Source: Nonlabens agnitus
GTDB taxonomy: Bacteria > Bacteroidota > Bacteroidia > Flavobacteriales > Flavobacteriaceae
NCBI RefSeq assembly: GCF_002994045.1
Contig: NZ_MQUC01000003.1
Location: 1,402,501 to 1,466,500 of the forward strand
Reading direction: 5' to 3'
DNA length: 64,000 nt
Shown one piece after another: positions 45,474-54,161 of the stretch (position 1 is the first letter of the stretch; the number at the start of each line of letters is the position of its first letter). Under the pieces are notes generated by a model. That model saw only the letters and a list, made by a program, of their open reading frames with translations, was not told the origin of the DNA and searched no databases. Position numbers and translations under genes: made by a program.

Positions 45474-45503
45474 AAAAACCATCCAGCGCACTACTGGATG
45501 GTT
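45472..45503 (-). terminator. Terminator of the minus-strand OMP gene (partly shared)
   Basis: Stem AACCATCCAG / CTGGATGGTT. The T-run is perfect on the minus strand; on the plus strand the tract is weaker (TTCTATTT). Confidence 0.82.
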
Positions 45504-45525
45504 CTATTTGAAATCAATTTGAGTA

Positions 45526-46122
45526 TTATAGGGATAGACTCAAAGCGAGTATCAATTGCTCTGGTCGCGTATCGATGCGACTGCGGTTGATACTTGTATT
45601 GTCGTTGATGAATTCTGCTTCATTATCATTAAAGCCACGCTCGTAACGCAAGTCAATACCTAGTTTTCCAAGGTTCAAACCTACTCCAAACTGTGCACCT
45701 ACCGTAAAATCATCCTGTGCGTCGCCCAGATCAAACTCGACTCTATCCGTTTCAAAGTCCGTATCTAGAATATACTGCAACGATGGACCAGCAAAAATAT
45801 GCAAAGGACCAACCACGTTAAGCCCCAACAAAATAGGTGCGTCCAACTTTTGGACCTCTAGATCTCCAATGCTGTATTCACTACTTAGCTTTGTGTAGAT
45901 AAGTTCTGGTCTCAGGTACAATCTACCTAGATCTGCCTTAGCAAATAGACCTAGATGGTAGCCTATTTTACTGTCGGGATTCTCTACATTGTTTTCGATT
46001 TCGTTTCTAAAATCGCCGGTTGAGCCATAGTTCACTCCACCTTTAAGACCAAAACCGCTGTCTTCCTGGGCAAATCCCATGACGGTGGTCAACATTACTG
46101 CAATCAATAAAAGATTTTTCAT
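45526..46122 (-). CDS. Outer-membrane beta-barrel protein
   Basis: A 198-residue small barrel protein. The signal peptide MKNLLLIAVMLTTVMGFAQ is followed by GFGLKGGVNYGSTGD and amphipathic strands to a C-terminal LILALSLSL. Same general family as the protein at 28489-29022 (porin-like, OMP_b-brl type). Its function is unknown. Confidence 0.82.
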   Translation of the reverse strand: MKNLLLIAVMLTTVMGFAQEDSGFGLKGGVNYGSTGDFRNEIENNVENPDSKIGYHLGLFAKADLGRLYLRPELIYTKLSSEYSIGDLEVQKLDAPILLGLNVVGPLHIFAGPSLQYILDTDFETDRVEFDLGDAQDDFTVGAQFGVGLNLGKLGIDLRYERGFNDNEAEFINDNTSINRSRIDTRPEQLILALSLSL

Positions 46123-46233
46123 AATAGGGTATATTTTGAATAGATAACGGCAAAGGTGCTTGTTTATTGACTTTGACTGAAGACAGAAATGTGAAATATT
46201 CTGTAAATTATTTACGAAGGTTCAGAATTTACG

Positions 46234-46241
46234 TACATTTG
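46234..46241 (+). promoter_or_regulatory. -7 element (TACATTTG) of the MarR gene, within a small palindrome
   Basis: Exact TAnnTTTG 30 nt before the ATG. It sits inside GTACATTTGTAC, a short inverted repeat that could be the regulator's own operator. Confidence 0.55.
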
Positions 46242-46270
46242 TACCTACAATAAATGAAAATGTATTTATC

Positions 46271-46702
46271 ATGAGTCAAAAGTCTAAGTCTGTTCCGCTT
46301 TCGCGAAAGCTTGTTACCTCTTTAATCAAAAAAGGTACTGACATGACGGAAGCTATTGGCAGTGTTTTGAAAGAAGAAAAGATTACCATACAGCAGTTCA
46401 ACGTTTTACGAATCTTGAGAGGTCGTCATGGCAAACCAGCCAGTCTGCAAGATGTAAGTAAAGACATGTTGCATTCCAACTCAAATACGACTAGAGTCAT
46501 TGACAAATTGGTTCTCAAAAAACTAGTCGAACGCATTCAATGCCCAGAAGACAGGCGTCAAATCGAATTACGCATCACAGATGAAGGGTTAAAGCTTCTA
46601 GAAAAGTTGGACACCAAAGTGGATGCTCGCGAAAAAGAATTAACGGACGCTTTAAATGCTAGCGAGATCGAGTCCATTTTAAAACTCATCGATAAAATCT
46701 AA
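46271..46702 (+). CDS. MarR-family transcriptional regulator
   Basis: A 143-residue winged-helix repressor-type protein. The wHTH covers about residues 38-105 (ITIQQFNVLRILRG, SLQDVSKDMLHSNSNTTRVIDKLVLKKLVER, then the wing CPEDRRQIELRITDEG). It may control itself through the palindromic -7 region. A palindrome copy lies in codons 9-13 and is read as VPLSRKLV. No obvious target gene follows, since a terminator comes next. Confidence 0.88.
   Translation: MSQKSKSVPLSRKLVTSLIKKGTDMTEAIGSVLKEEKITIQQFNVLRILRGRHGKPASLQDVSKDMLHSNSNTTRVIDKLVLKKLVERIQCPEDRRQIELRITDEGLKLLEKLDTKVDAREKELTDALNASEIESILKLIDKI
46296..46311. repeat. CGCTTTCGCGAAAGCG palindrome, copy 16 (in MarR gene)
   Basis: 15 of 16 bases match (final T instead of G). 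Located within the first 14 codons, read as VPLSRKLV. Confidence 0.85.
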
Positions 46703-46790
46703 GACTGTTTCGTTCTTAACAAACGAATAAAAATTTGCGTTACGCTATCATATAAATGGAATTGTGGTAGAAAAGCCATAGTTGTTGATC

Positions 46791-46821
46791 AAAAAGGGTT
46801 GCTTTATGGCAACCCTTTTTT
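46791..46821. terminator. Bidirectional terminator
   Basis: Stem AAAAAGGGTTGC / GCAACCCTTTTT between the MarR gene and the convergent SnoaL-like gene. Confidence 0.9.
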
Positions 46822-46880
46822 ATGGTGACTTTATTATTTACGTGCTATAAATGGTGTGACCAATATTCAACTATTAACAC

Positions 46881-47243
46881 TTATTCTTGTGTATCATAGA
46901 AAAATTGTTCTTTCCAAATCTTACCATCCTTGACCTGATAAACCGCTAATTCGTTCATCTGGGAACGTTCACCACTAGGCTTATGCGTCGTGTCCATCCA
47001 GAATCTCACGGCAAAGTGATGATCTGCCACGATGGGATCTGACACTTCAGTGTCGTGCACTTCAAAGTTTTCATTCCACCACTCGCCTTTTTTCTGAAGG
47101 CCATCCATTCCGTGAACTTCTTTCATGGGCTCTGACATTTCTATACTTGTAATCTCTGGACTGTACAATTCTTGGTAGGCTTTATCTTCTTGACGGTTGC
47201 GACAATATTCCACTAGTTTATTGGCTACTTCTTGGGTATTCAT
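46881..47243 (-). CDS. SnoaL/NTF2-like domain protein
   Basis: A 120-residue alpha+beta cone-barrel protein from ATG 47243 (MNTQEVANKLVEYCRNRQ); a longer in-frame version begins in the divergent intergenic region and is rejected. Typical text: MDGLQKKGEWW, HDTEVSDPIVADHHFAVRF and the late ELAVYQVKDGKIWKEQFFY. This fold hosts small-molecule binding or isomerase-like activities. The function is not assignable. Confidence 0.78.
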   Translation of the reverse strand: MNTQEVANKLVEYCRNRQEDKAYQELYSPEITSIEMSEPMKEVHGMDGLQKKGEWWNENFEVHDTEVSDPIVADHHFAVRFWMDTTHKPSGERSQMNELAVYQVKDGKIWKEQFFYDTQE

Positions 47244-47402
47244 AATCGATGTTTTTGAGTGACGATTTAAATATAACAAATTGATTTAATGATCAATACG
47301 ATCAATAAGTTTGATTTTTTCAGATGGTTATAATTTTGAAGATAATGCGTATTCCTTAGGCTATATCTTGACGTTACAGCATTTGTAAACGATCTTTGTA
47401 TT

Positions 47403-48008
47403 ATGGAAAAAGCCGTTTCAAAAACAACTTTAGGATTGAACTTACCTACAGATCCACGATGGGTAGATCTCGCTGCGATGAGTTTACAGGAAATACTGAC
47501 AGACCATGCTTTTTGTGAGCAAAAGGCAGCCAGTACCATGATTACCATGGTACAGATGCATTCTGACAAACCAGAATTGGTCGATGCACTCGCTCCTGTT
47601 GTAACGGAAGAATGGGGACATTTTAGAATGGTACTGGCCGAGTTAAAAAAACGCGGTCTCACGTTGGGATTGCAACGACCAGACGACTACATCAAAACAT
47701 TGATGAAAGGAAAACCTAAAGGTCAAAGTCGCGATTTCCTTTTCTTGGATCAGCTGCTGATTTGTGCCTTGATTGAAGCTAGAAGTTGCGAGCGTTTCAA
47801 GATGTTGTCAGAAAAATTGGAAGATGAAGGTTTGAAAAAATTCTATCATCAATTTATGGTGGCGGAGGCTGCTCATTACAGAATGTTTTTGGATTTAGGC
47901 AAGACCTATTTCCCTGAAGAACGTGTGATGGACAGATGGCAATACTGGCTGGAGTATGAGGCTGCGATGATGAAAGACCGAGAAGTGCGTGGAGATCGAA
48001 TGCACTAA
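47403..48008 (+). CDS. miaE: tRNA-(ms2io6A)-hydroxylase
   Basis: A 201-residue diiron protein of the MiaE family, which hydroxylates the isopentenyl side chain of ms2i6A at tRNA position 37. The two Glu-x-x-His iron motifs EEWGHF (about residue 77) and EAAHY (about 158) and the conserved ICALIEARSCERF helix are present. A divergent SnoaL-like gene lies upstream, with short GATCAATA repeats in the gap. It appears monocistronic. Confidence 0.92.
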   Translation: MEKAVSKTTLGLNLPTDPRWVDLAAMSLQEILTDHAFCEQKAASTMITMVQMHSDKPELVDALAPVVTEEWGHFRMVLAELKKRGLTLGLQRPDDYIKTLMKGKPKGQSRDFLFLDQLLICALIEARSCERFKMLSEKLEDEGLKKFYHQFMVAEAAHYRMFLDLGKTYFPEERVMDRWQYWLEYEAAMMKDREVRGDRMH

Positions 48009-48056
48009 GGCACATTTAAAGATTTAAAATTAGAGTATCGACTTATTTAATACCAT

Positions 48057-48491
48057 ATGAGTGCACAAAAAAAATTCAACAAGGCAACGATTATAGGTAT
48101 TATAGTTGGTAGCTTGGCTTTTGTGGTATCTTACTTTGGAATCCAGCAGCTGTTCAAATCAGACCAAAGTATTGACTTACAACAAGCAGTAACAATCGTC
48201 AATAAAAAAACTCCATTTATAGTCGATGACTCTACTAGACTAGATAGTGCCTCTGCGATAGGAAATACTAATTTTATATATCACTACACACTTTTTGATA
48301 TCAAAGCTACAGAGGTAAAGCTAGATAGCGTTAACAAATACCTCAAGCCGTCAATTATTTCAAATGTTTCCAGTAGTCCTGAGTTAAAAGGTTTTAGAGA
48401 TAATAAGGTGATTATGGACTATAGATATTATGATAGTGACGGTATGTTCATTACTGAAATTTCTGTAACTCCAGAATTGTACAGTAAATAA
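48057..48491 (+). CDS. Single-pass membrane protein (unknown)
   Basis: A 144-residue protein with one N-terminal membrane helix (about residues 11-30) and an extracytoplasmic domain containing VNKKTPFIVDDSTRLDSA and FRDNKVIMDYRYYDSDG. No family is recognised. Confidence 0.65.
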   Translation: MSAQKKFNKATIIGIIVGSLAFVVSYFGIQQLFKSDQSIDLQQAVTIVNKKTPFIVDDSTRLDSASAIGNTNFIYHYTLFDIKATEVKLDSVNKYLKPSIISNVSSSPELKGFRDNKVIMDYRYYDSDGMFITEISVTPELYSK

Positions 48492-48582
48492 GAGCTAACC
48501 TATAATGCATCATGCAATTATTAGATATCGTTATCGATTAATCATAGAAAATAAAGTTGTAGATCTAGAATAGATATTAAAT

Positions 48583-49617
48583 ATGTTCACAGAAAAAAAC
48601 TACCGTCGCTGGCTCAGGCTTAGTATTCTGGTCATCTACCTCATCATCATCGCTGGTGCCGTGGTACGAATGACTGGTAGCGGCATGGGCTGTCCCGACT
48701 GGCCTAAATGTTTTGGATATTGGATCCCACCAACTGAGGAAGCCGAACTAGAATTCTCTCCCAACACATCTTATAAAAAAGGCATGGTCATCATTGTTGA
48801 TGAAGAGCTGCGTGTGGCCCGTCAAGACTTTTTTACCACAGATTCTTACTCAGAATCTAATTGGGAACCCTATACCAAACACGATTATGCAGTCTTCAAC
48901 AAATTCCATACGTGGACAGAATATATCAATAGGTTGATCGGTGCTTTAGGCGGTCTCGTGGTTTTATTTGCTGCGATCTTATCGCTTCAATTTATAAGAA
49001 CCAGACCTAAGCTTACGGTATTGACCGTGGTCGCATTGCTTGCCATGCTCATACAGGCAGTGATTGGAAAAATAGTTGTCGATACTTTATTGTCACCAGT
49101 ATTGATCACCATACACATGATCGTGGCGTTACTCATCGTTGGTCTGTTGATCTATCTTCTTTATGAAGTGCTGCCGGCAACTACAAAATATAGGAATGAC
49201 GGTAGACTAAGTAAAGTAGCATTAGGCATCATCATTCTCACCTTGGTTCAGGTTGCCATGGGTACACAGGTGCGACAATTTATAGATCATCAGGTAGACC
49301 TTTTTGGCTATCCATTGAGCTCAGAATGGCTGGAAAATGGACCAATAATCTTCTTTATCCACCGCAGTTTTTCCATCGTGTTGTTATTGCTGCATGCTTG
49401 GTTCATTTTTGTAGCCATGAAAACCTGGAATCATCCAGCACGCTCCTATTCTATTTTGGCAGCTTTGCTATTGATTACTATAAGTAGCGGTGTGATCATA
49501 AACTATTTTGATTTTACTCTGGCCTCGCAGCCTATCCACCTTGTGGTAGCATCCTTGATTTTGGGATTGCAATTCTACATCTGGATGCGATTGAGGTCTG
49601 CAAGAATTAAAGCCTGA
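48583..49617 (+). CDS. ctaA: Heme A synthase (COX15/CtaA)
   Basis: A 344-residue, eight-helix membrane enzyme that oxidises heme O to heme A for cytochrome oxidase. The hallmark N-terminal loop VVRMTGSGMGCPDWPKCFG is present, as are heme-ligand histidines in HTWTEYINRLIG, TIHMIVALLIVG, HRSFSIVLLLLHAW and QPIHLVVAS. It appears monocistronic here; other cox genes are not in the window. Confidence 0.95.
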   Translation: MFTEKNYRRWLRLSILVIYLIIIAGAVVRMTGSGMGCPDWPKCFGYWIPPTEEAELEFSPNTSYKKGMVIIVDEELRVARQDFFTTDSYSESNWEPYTKHDYAVFNKFHTWTEYINRLIGALGGLVVLFAAILSLQFIRTRPKLTVLTVVALLAMLIQAVIGKIVVDTLLSPVLITIHMIVALLIVGLLIYLLYEVLPATTKYRNDGRLSKVALGIIILTLVQVAMGTQVRQFIDHQVDLFGYPLSSEWLENGPIIFFIHRSFSIVLLLLHAWFIFVAMKTWNHPARSYSILAALLLITISSGVIINYFDFTLASQPIHLVVASLILGLQFYIWMRLRSARIKA

Positions 49618-49666
49618 TTTTCTCAATAAGCGCTAGTTCCAAGGCTTCCAGAAATCTTTAAAATCC

Positions 49667-49674
49667 TATCTTTG
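49667..49674 (+). promoter_or_regulatory. Candidate -7 element (TATCTTTG)
   Basis: Exact TAnnTTTG 22 nt before the ATG of the TnpR-passenger-like gene. Confidence 0.5.
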
Positions 49675-49696
49675 CGCTCCCTTAAAATCTAGGTTT

Positions 49697-50209
49697 ATGA
49701 TTTATAGATTAAGAGCAATTCTGAATGCTACAGAAGATGTTTTTAGAGACATAGAAATTGAAGACAACTCTACTCTAGAGGATTTGCACAACGTGATCAC
49801 GCAGTCATTTCAGCTGCAAGGTGACGAGATGGCGAGCTTTTATACCAGTGATGAAGACTGGAACCAAGGTGAGGAATATTGCCTATTTGATATGAGTGAA
49901 GGCGCCGCACCTTTAAAGAAAATGCAGGATACCGCGATGAGCGAGGTGATGGACAAAAACAACACCAGGTTGATCTACATCTATGACTTTTTGAACATGT
50001 GGACGTTTATGCTCGAACTGGCAGATATCGCTGGTCCTGTAGATGGAACAGCTTATCCTCAGGTCATTTTTGAAATGGGAACCTTACCAGATTCACCGCC
50101 AGATCCAGAGTTTGAGGCAGATCCACGTTTTGCAGAGGACGACGATGACGATGAATACGGTGACGATGAAGAGTTCTATGAGGACTATGACGATAACGAG
50201 TTTTATTAA
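49697..50209 (+). CDS. PRiA4b/IS1096-passenger-like protein
   Basis: A 170-residue protein with the plasmid PRiA4 ORF3-like pattern: IYRLRAILNATEDVFRDIEIEDNSTLEDLH, then AEDWNQ-like text, and IYIYDFLNMWTFMLEL. A very acidic tail (about 30 Asp/Glu/Tyr residues) follows. Database names such as IS1096 passenger TnpR are historical; no transposon ends or transposase are seen here. Its function is unknown. It lies 6 nt before the nucleoid-associated protein gene and is likely cotranscribed. Confidence 0.75.
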   Translation: MIYRLRAILNATEDVFRDIEIEDNSTLEDLHNVITQSFQLQGDEMASFYTSDEDWNQGEEYCLFDMSEGAAPLKKMQDTAMSEVMDKNNTRLIYIYDFLNMWTFMLELADIAGPVDGTAYPQVIFEMGTLPDSPPDPEFEADPRFAEDDDDDEYGDDEEFYEDYDDNEFY

Positions 50210-50215
50210 AAACAC

Positions 50216-51274
50216 ATGATCAACCTATATAATACCAGAATTGAAGACCTCGCGATCCATCGCGTGGGAAACAAGAATAAAGGTGAGATGTTGCTCACTT
50301 CCAGCAATAGTACGCCGCTGGATGACGAGATGCACTCGCTGCTCAAGGAGTATTTCTTGAAACCCTTTCGTTCTAAAGAAGAGGCTTACTATAGTTTTCA
50401 TCATGAAGAAGACCTAGAGTTTCATGAGATGTTCGCTTTCGCGAAAGCGATATTCTCCACACCAGCAACCTTACTGGATAACTCTAAAAAGATCGCGAAA
50501 CACCTGTACCAGCAGTCCGTACATCCACACATAAGAAGCGGTGAGGTCTACGTTTGTCACTTGACTAATGTGATGCTGGATAACAATAAGGTTGATGCCA
50601 TAGGTATCTTCAAAAGCGAGATCAAGCAGGATTTTCTGCAATTTGAGGAAACCGAAACCGATCTCAAAATGATCCTCAAACAAGGCGTGAACCTAAATAA
50701 ACTGGATAAAGGCGCCATCATTTTTAATGTGGAGCAAGAAAACGGATTCAAAATTCTAAGCGTGGATTCCAATCGTTATGATGCAAAATACTGGCTGGAT
50801 GACTTTTTGGGCGTGGACGTATTTGAGGATGAGAACTTCTTCACAAAAAAGTATTTAAAATTTTGCCAGGATTTTGCAAAAGACGTCGTCCTTCCTGCCG
50901 AGGATAAAAAGGAAGAAGTGATGTTCATGAATCGTGCAGTCAATCACTTTGCAAAAAACGACACCTTTGAAGAGTCTGCCTTTTTGAACGACACTTTTGA
51001 AAATCCAGATCTTATTCCAGAATTTAAACACTATAAAGTCGAGAAAGGTCCTAAGTATAGTATTGAGGACGTTTCCAACTTCCCTATTTCAAATACAGCG
51101 GTAAGTGCTGCCCGCAAAGGCATTAAAAGTGTTATCAACCTAGACACACACGTGCAAATCAAAATGGACTTTACCAATAGCGACAGTGCCGAGAAGTTTG
51201 TGGAAAAAGGTTGGGATGAAGAACGGCAGATGTACTACTACCTCGTTTATTTCAATCGTGAAGAGAAAAAGTAA
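50216..51274 (+). CDS. Nucleoid-associated protein, NdpA/YejK family
   Basis: A 352-residue protein of the 37-kDa nucleoid-associated family (PF04245). Recognisable stretches: INLYNTRIEDLAIHRVGNKNKGE, SKKIAKHLYQQSVHPHIRSGEVYVCHL, and GIFKSEIKQDFLQ. In E. coli YejK binds the nucleoid and DNA gyrase/topoisomerase IV. A palindrome copy at 50434-50449 is read as MFAFAKAI. It is convergent with the next gene, with a zero-length gap. Confidence 0.86.
   Translation: MINLYNTRIEDLAIHRVGNKNKGEMLLTSSNSTPLDDEMHSLLKEYFLKPFRSKEEAYYSFHHEEDLEFHEMFAFAKAIFSTPATLLDNSKKIAKHLYQQSVHPHIRSGEVYVCHLTNVMLDNNKVDAIGIFKSEIKQDFLQFEETETDLKMILKQGVNLNKLDKGAIIFNVEQENGFKILSVDSNRYDAKYWLDDFLGVDVFEDENFFTKKYLKFCQDFAKDVVLPAEDKKEEVMFMNRAVNHFAKNDTFEESAFLNDTFENPDLIPEFKHYKVEKGPKYSIEDVSNFPISNTAVSAARKGIKSVINLDTHVQIKMDFTNSDSAEKFVEKGWDEERQMYYYLVYFNREEKK
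50434..50449. repeat. CGCTTTCGCGAAAGCG palindrome, copy 17 (in nucleoid protein gene)
   Basis: Exact copy, read as EMFAFAKAIFS. Confidence 0.9.
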
Positions 51275-52333
51275 TTACAGCTCATTAGCATAGTTACGCC
51301 TCACAAATTCTAGCGCGGTATTAAGAACCGATCCCATGTTGCGACAGTTTTTGAACTTGATATCGCCGGTAAAGTCTAGCAGCTCTCTTTTGAGTTCTTT
51401 AAGCTTATCGTTAGAGCTCAAATAGTCTGATCGCATGCATTTGAGCAGCGCCTTGTAACGAGATTGTGTATTGATCAATCTCTTTGCAATAAGTGCTCGT
51501 TCTTCTTTTTTATACTGCTCGATGCTTTCGTTTTTGAGGCATTCTGCTACGTTCATGACCATAGGCACGTTTTCTTTAAAAAACTGTGGCCGGTAGACTT
51601 TAAGCCTGCCTTCATAACTCTGCTGGTCAAAATCAATAGCTCGTATCGCATAACTGACTCTGTCAAAGTCATGTGTTGGAATAATAACATAATTATAGGC
51701 GCGCATATCACCCAACAAACGTATGAGGCAGCGCTCGTTGAATTTCACAAATTCTTTGGCTATTTGCGTGCGCTCTTGATGGCTACAAGCTTCTAGATAA
51801 TCCTCAATAAATTCATCACCAGGAATACCAGCAATATGCTCTTCTATGAGTGTATCTCCATTCACTAAAAAATTGATGCGGTGTGGTGAGAGCAAGTGTT
51901 CTAACTCAAGACCGTAGATCCTAGAGGCATCTGCCTTTTTCACGTAGAAATAGGTGTGACCATCATTCAAAATGTTCCTGATCTTGATCCTGAATGGTTT
52001 TGTATTGCCAAAGGTGCAGTAGTCCACCGCATCGACCGTAAGGAAATCCTGGGACTGGTCGCGGCCATCACTGTGCAATACATCGTATATATGTTTAAGG
52101 TCACGGTCGATGTGTTCGCGCTCATGATCAGAATAATAGCAACGTACCCACAAGGTATCATCGTCATTGCTATCGTACACAGTCACCGCACCTTGAAAGC
52201 GTAAAAGGTCATCATAGGAAACCGTGATTCTCGATTCTCTATTGTATTTTTTCAAATAATCCTTAAGCTTTTGATGTACTGGAAATGTGGGCTTTTTTCT
52301 TGATAAGAGCTTATCATCATGAACTTCATTCAT
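51275..52333 (-). CDS. Uncharacterised protein with weak kinase-like motifs
   Basis: A 352-residue cytoplasmic protein with no confident family. The centre (about residues 150-245) shows TLIEEHIAGIPGDEFI, then RLLGDMRAYNYVIIP and IRAIDFDQQSYEGR. The spacing of GDxxxxN and IDFD recalls the catalytic and metal loops of protein-kinase-like or aminoglycoside-phosphotransferase folds. An N-terminal glycine loop is not clear. The C-terminus is helical and basic. It lies between the NdpA gene and an ABC-2 transporter on opposite strands, so context gives no clue. Confidence 0.6.
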   Translation of the reverse strand: MNEVHDDKLLSRKKPTFPVHQKLKDYLKKYNRESRITVSYDDLLRFQGAVTVYDSNDDDTLWVRCYYSDHEREHIDRDLKHIYDVLHSDGRDQSQDFLTVDAVDYCTFGNTKPFRIKIRNILNDGHTYFYVKKADASRIYGLELEHLLSPHRINFLVNGDTLIEEHIAGIPGDEFIEDYLEACSHQERTQIAKEFVKFNERCLIRLLGDMRAYNYVIIPTHDFDRVSYAIRAIDFDQQSYEGRLKVYRPQFFKENVPMVMNVAECLKNESIEQYKKEERALIAKRLINTQSRYKALLKCMRSDYLSSNDKLKELKRELLDFTGDIKFKNCRNMGSVLNTALEFVRRNYANEL

Positions 52334-52390
52334 TCGTGTCGTAACGTTTTGCGATTAACTTAGTCTCATATTACAACAAAAACACCAACT

Positions 52391-53284
52391 GTGGAAAAAA
52401 TCCTTGACATTAACCAACTTTCAAAACATTATGGACCTCTTAAGGCGGTCGACAATGTAAGTTTCAAAATAGAAAAAGGTCACGTGTATGGCATTTTGGG
52501 TCCTAATGGTAGTGGTAAATCCACAACTTTAGGAATGGTGCTCAACGTGGTCAATCCTACATCTGGAAGCTATTCATGGTTTGAGGGATTGACCAGTAAC
52601 CACGACGCATTGAAAAAGATAGGCGCGATTATCGAGCGGCCTAATTTTTATCCCAGTATGGATGCGGTGCAAAATCTCAAGCTTGTTTGCAAGATCAAGA
52701 ACATCTCTACAGATAAAATTGAAGAGAAACTGGAGCTGGTAGATTTGCTTTCGCGAAAGCATAGTCCCTTTAAAACATATTCGTTAGGTATGAAGCAGCG
52801 TCTTGCCATCGCGAGTGCATTGCTCAATGATCCTGAAATATTGATTCTTGATGAACCTACCAATGGGCTGGACCCGCAAGGAATTCGAAAAATACGGGAT
52901 ATCATCCAACACATTGCAGCCCAAGGAACCACAATTTTGCTGGCTTCTCACCTTCTAGACGAAGTTGAAAAAGTATGCACCCATGTAATTGTGCTGCGTA
53001 AAGGCAGTATGTTGTACTGTGGCCCGGTTGAGGAGATGAACAAAAACTTCGGCTCCATATTAATTGATGCAAAGGATCGTACCACGCTAGCTGAATTTCT
53101 CAAAACGCAAACCTATGCAGGTTCTACAGAAGATACCATGGATGGGTTTGAGGTGAAATTGCTAAGTGACGTGGACACCACAAAAATCAATCAAGATGCC
53201 TTTAATGCTGGCATTGTCCTAAGCCGACTCATGTTCAAAAAACAGAGTCTCGAAGATCAATTCATTGAATTAACCAACAACTAA
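52391..53284 (+). CDS. ABC-2 type transporter ATP-binding protein
   Basis: A 297-residue ATPase starting with GTG. Walker A is GPNGSGKST, the signature SLGMKQRLAIASALL, Walker B ILILDEPTNGLDPQG, and the switch histidine is in LASHLLDE. It resembles the bacitracin/gliding-type ATPases that work with ABC-2 permeases. Here its partner permease follows 11 nt downstream. A palindrome copy (ends changed but symmetric) is read as LLSRKHS just before the signature. Confidence 0.9.
   Translation: MEKILDINQLSKHYGPLKAVDNVSFKIEKGHVYGILGPNGSGKSTTLGMVLNVVNPTSGSYSWFEGLTSNHDALKKIGAIIERPNFYPSMDAVQNLKLVCKIKNISTDKIEEKLELVDLLSRKHSPFKTYSLGMKQRLAIASALLNDPEILILDEPTNGLDPQGIRKIRDIIQHIAAQGTTILLASHLLDEVEKVCTHVIVLRKGSMLYCGPVEEMNKNFGSILIDAKDRTTLAEFLKTQTYAGSTEDTMDGFEVKLLSDVDTTKINQDAFNAGIVLSRLMFKKQSLEDQFIELTNN
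52746..52761. repeat. CGCTTTCGCGAAAGCG palindrome, copy 18 (in ABC ATPase)
   Basis: 14 of 16 bases match: both end bases are changed together (TGCTT...AAGCA), so symmetry is kept. Read as DLLSRKHS. Confidence 0.85.
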
Positions 53285-53295
53285 ACCAGCCCAGA

Positions 53296-54138
53296 ATGAA
53301 GCGTTTACTCGATATAGAATTCCATAAATTTAGATACAGTCGCAGCAGTAAGGTATTGACCACAATATACCTGACTATAGTGGTGTTACTCATGTTCGGC
53401 GGTATGATACGCCTTGAGTTCAATGGATTTTCTGGTAGTCTATCTGATTTGGGCATTTTCAACTTCCCGATTGTATGGCACATAAGCACCTACTTTACCA
53501 GTTTTTTAAAGATTTTTATTGCGATAGTGATCGTTTCCCTCACTGCCAGTGAATACAGCAATAGAACCATTAAACAAAACTTGATAGATGGATTGAGTAA
53601 AAAAGAGCTGGTCCTTTCCAAGTTCTATTTTGTTCTAGTTCTGGCCGTATTGACAACAATCATTGTTTTTGTGGCTTCTCTTATTCTAGGCCTGATATAC
53701 TCAGATTATAATGAGATAGGCATCATATTCTCTGACATGCAGTTTCTAGGTGCTTTCTTTTTAAGCCATTTGATCTTCTTTTGTTTCTGCCTTTTTGCTG
53801 GTATATTATTGAAGCGCAGTGCCTTTGCGCTAGGATTTGTATTCGTTTGGTACATCTTTGAAGCGCTACTTAATCTGGGCGCTCGTGGATTGGACTACTA
53901 TTTCCAATTAAATTCCTTGGAATGGCTGCAGCACATCTTACCGCTCAATGCAATGTCAAATTTGATCAAACAACCATTTACACGCATTAGCCTGATCGAT
54001 TCTGGTTTGAACCAATTGGGTCAAGGTGAAGTCACTTTTGAGTATGCGGTGGAATGGATTGATGTGGCTTCAGTGATTGTCTGGAGCACCTTGTTCATTT
54101 ATTGGTCATACTGGTTGATCAAGCGCAGGGATTTATGA
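53296..54138 (+). CDS. ABC-2 type transporter permease
   Basis: A 280-residue membrane protein with six hydrophobic helices. A first helix lies near residues 18-38, and a SEYSNRTIKQNLIDGLSKKELVLSK cytoplasmic loop follows, the typical contact region of ABC-2 permeases. It pairs with the upstream ATPase. The substrate is unknown. The T9SS cargo genes follow after 24 nt and may share transcription. Confidence 0.85.
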   Translation: MKRLLDIEFHKFRYSRSSKVLTTIYLTIVVLLMFGGMIRLEFNGFSGSLSDLGIFNFPIVWHISTYFTSFLKIFIAIVIVSLTASEYSNRTIKQNLIDGLSKKELVLSKFYFVLVLAVLTTIIVFVASLILGLIYSDYNEIGIIFSDMQFLGAFFLSHLIFFCFCLFAGILLKRSAFALGFVFVWYIFEALLNLGARGLDYYFQLNSLEWLQHILPLNAMSNLIKQPFTRISLIDSGLNQLGQGEVTFEYAVEWIDVASVIVWSTLFIYWSYWLIKRRDL

Positions 54139-54161
54139 TGCTTATCCCTTAATTTAGCAAC

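Noticed and set aside
47279..47402. GATCAATA direct repeats upstream of miaE as an operator
   Set aside because: Only two copies, partly overlapping, in an AT-rich gap; too little evidence.
49697..50209. Insertion sequence suggested by the IS1096 passenger name
   Set aside because: No transposase, terminal inverted repeats or target duplications are visible; the name is inherited from an old annotation.
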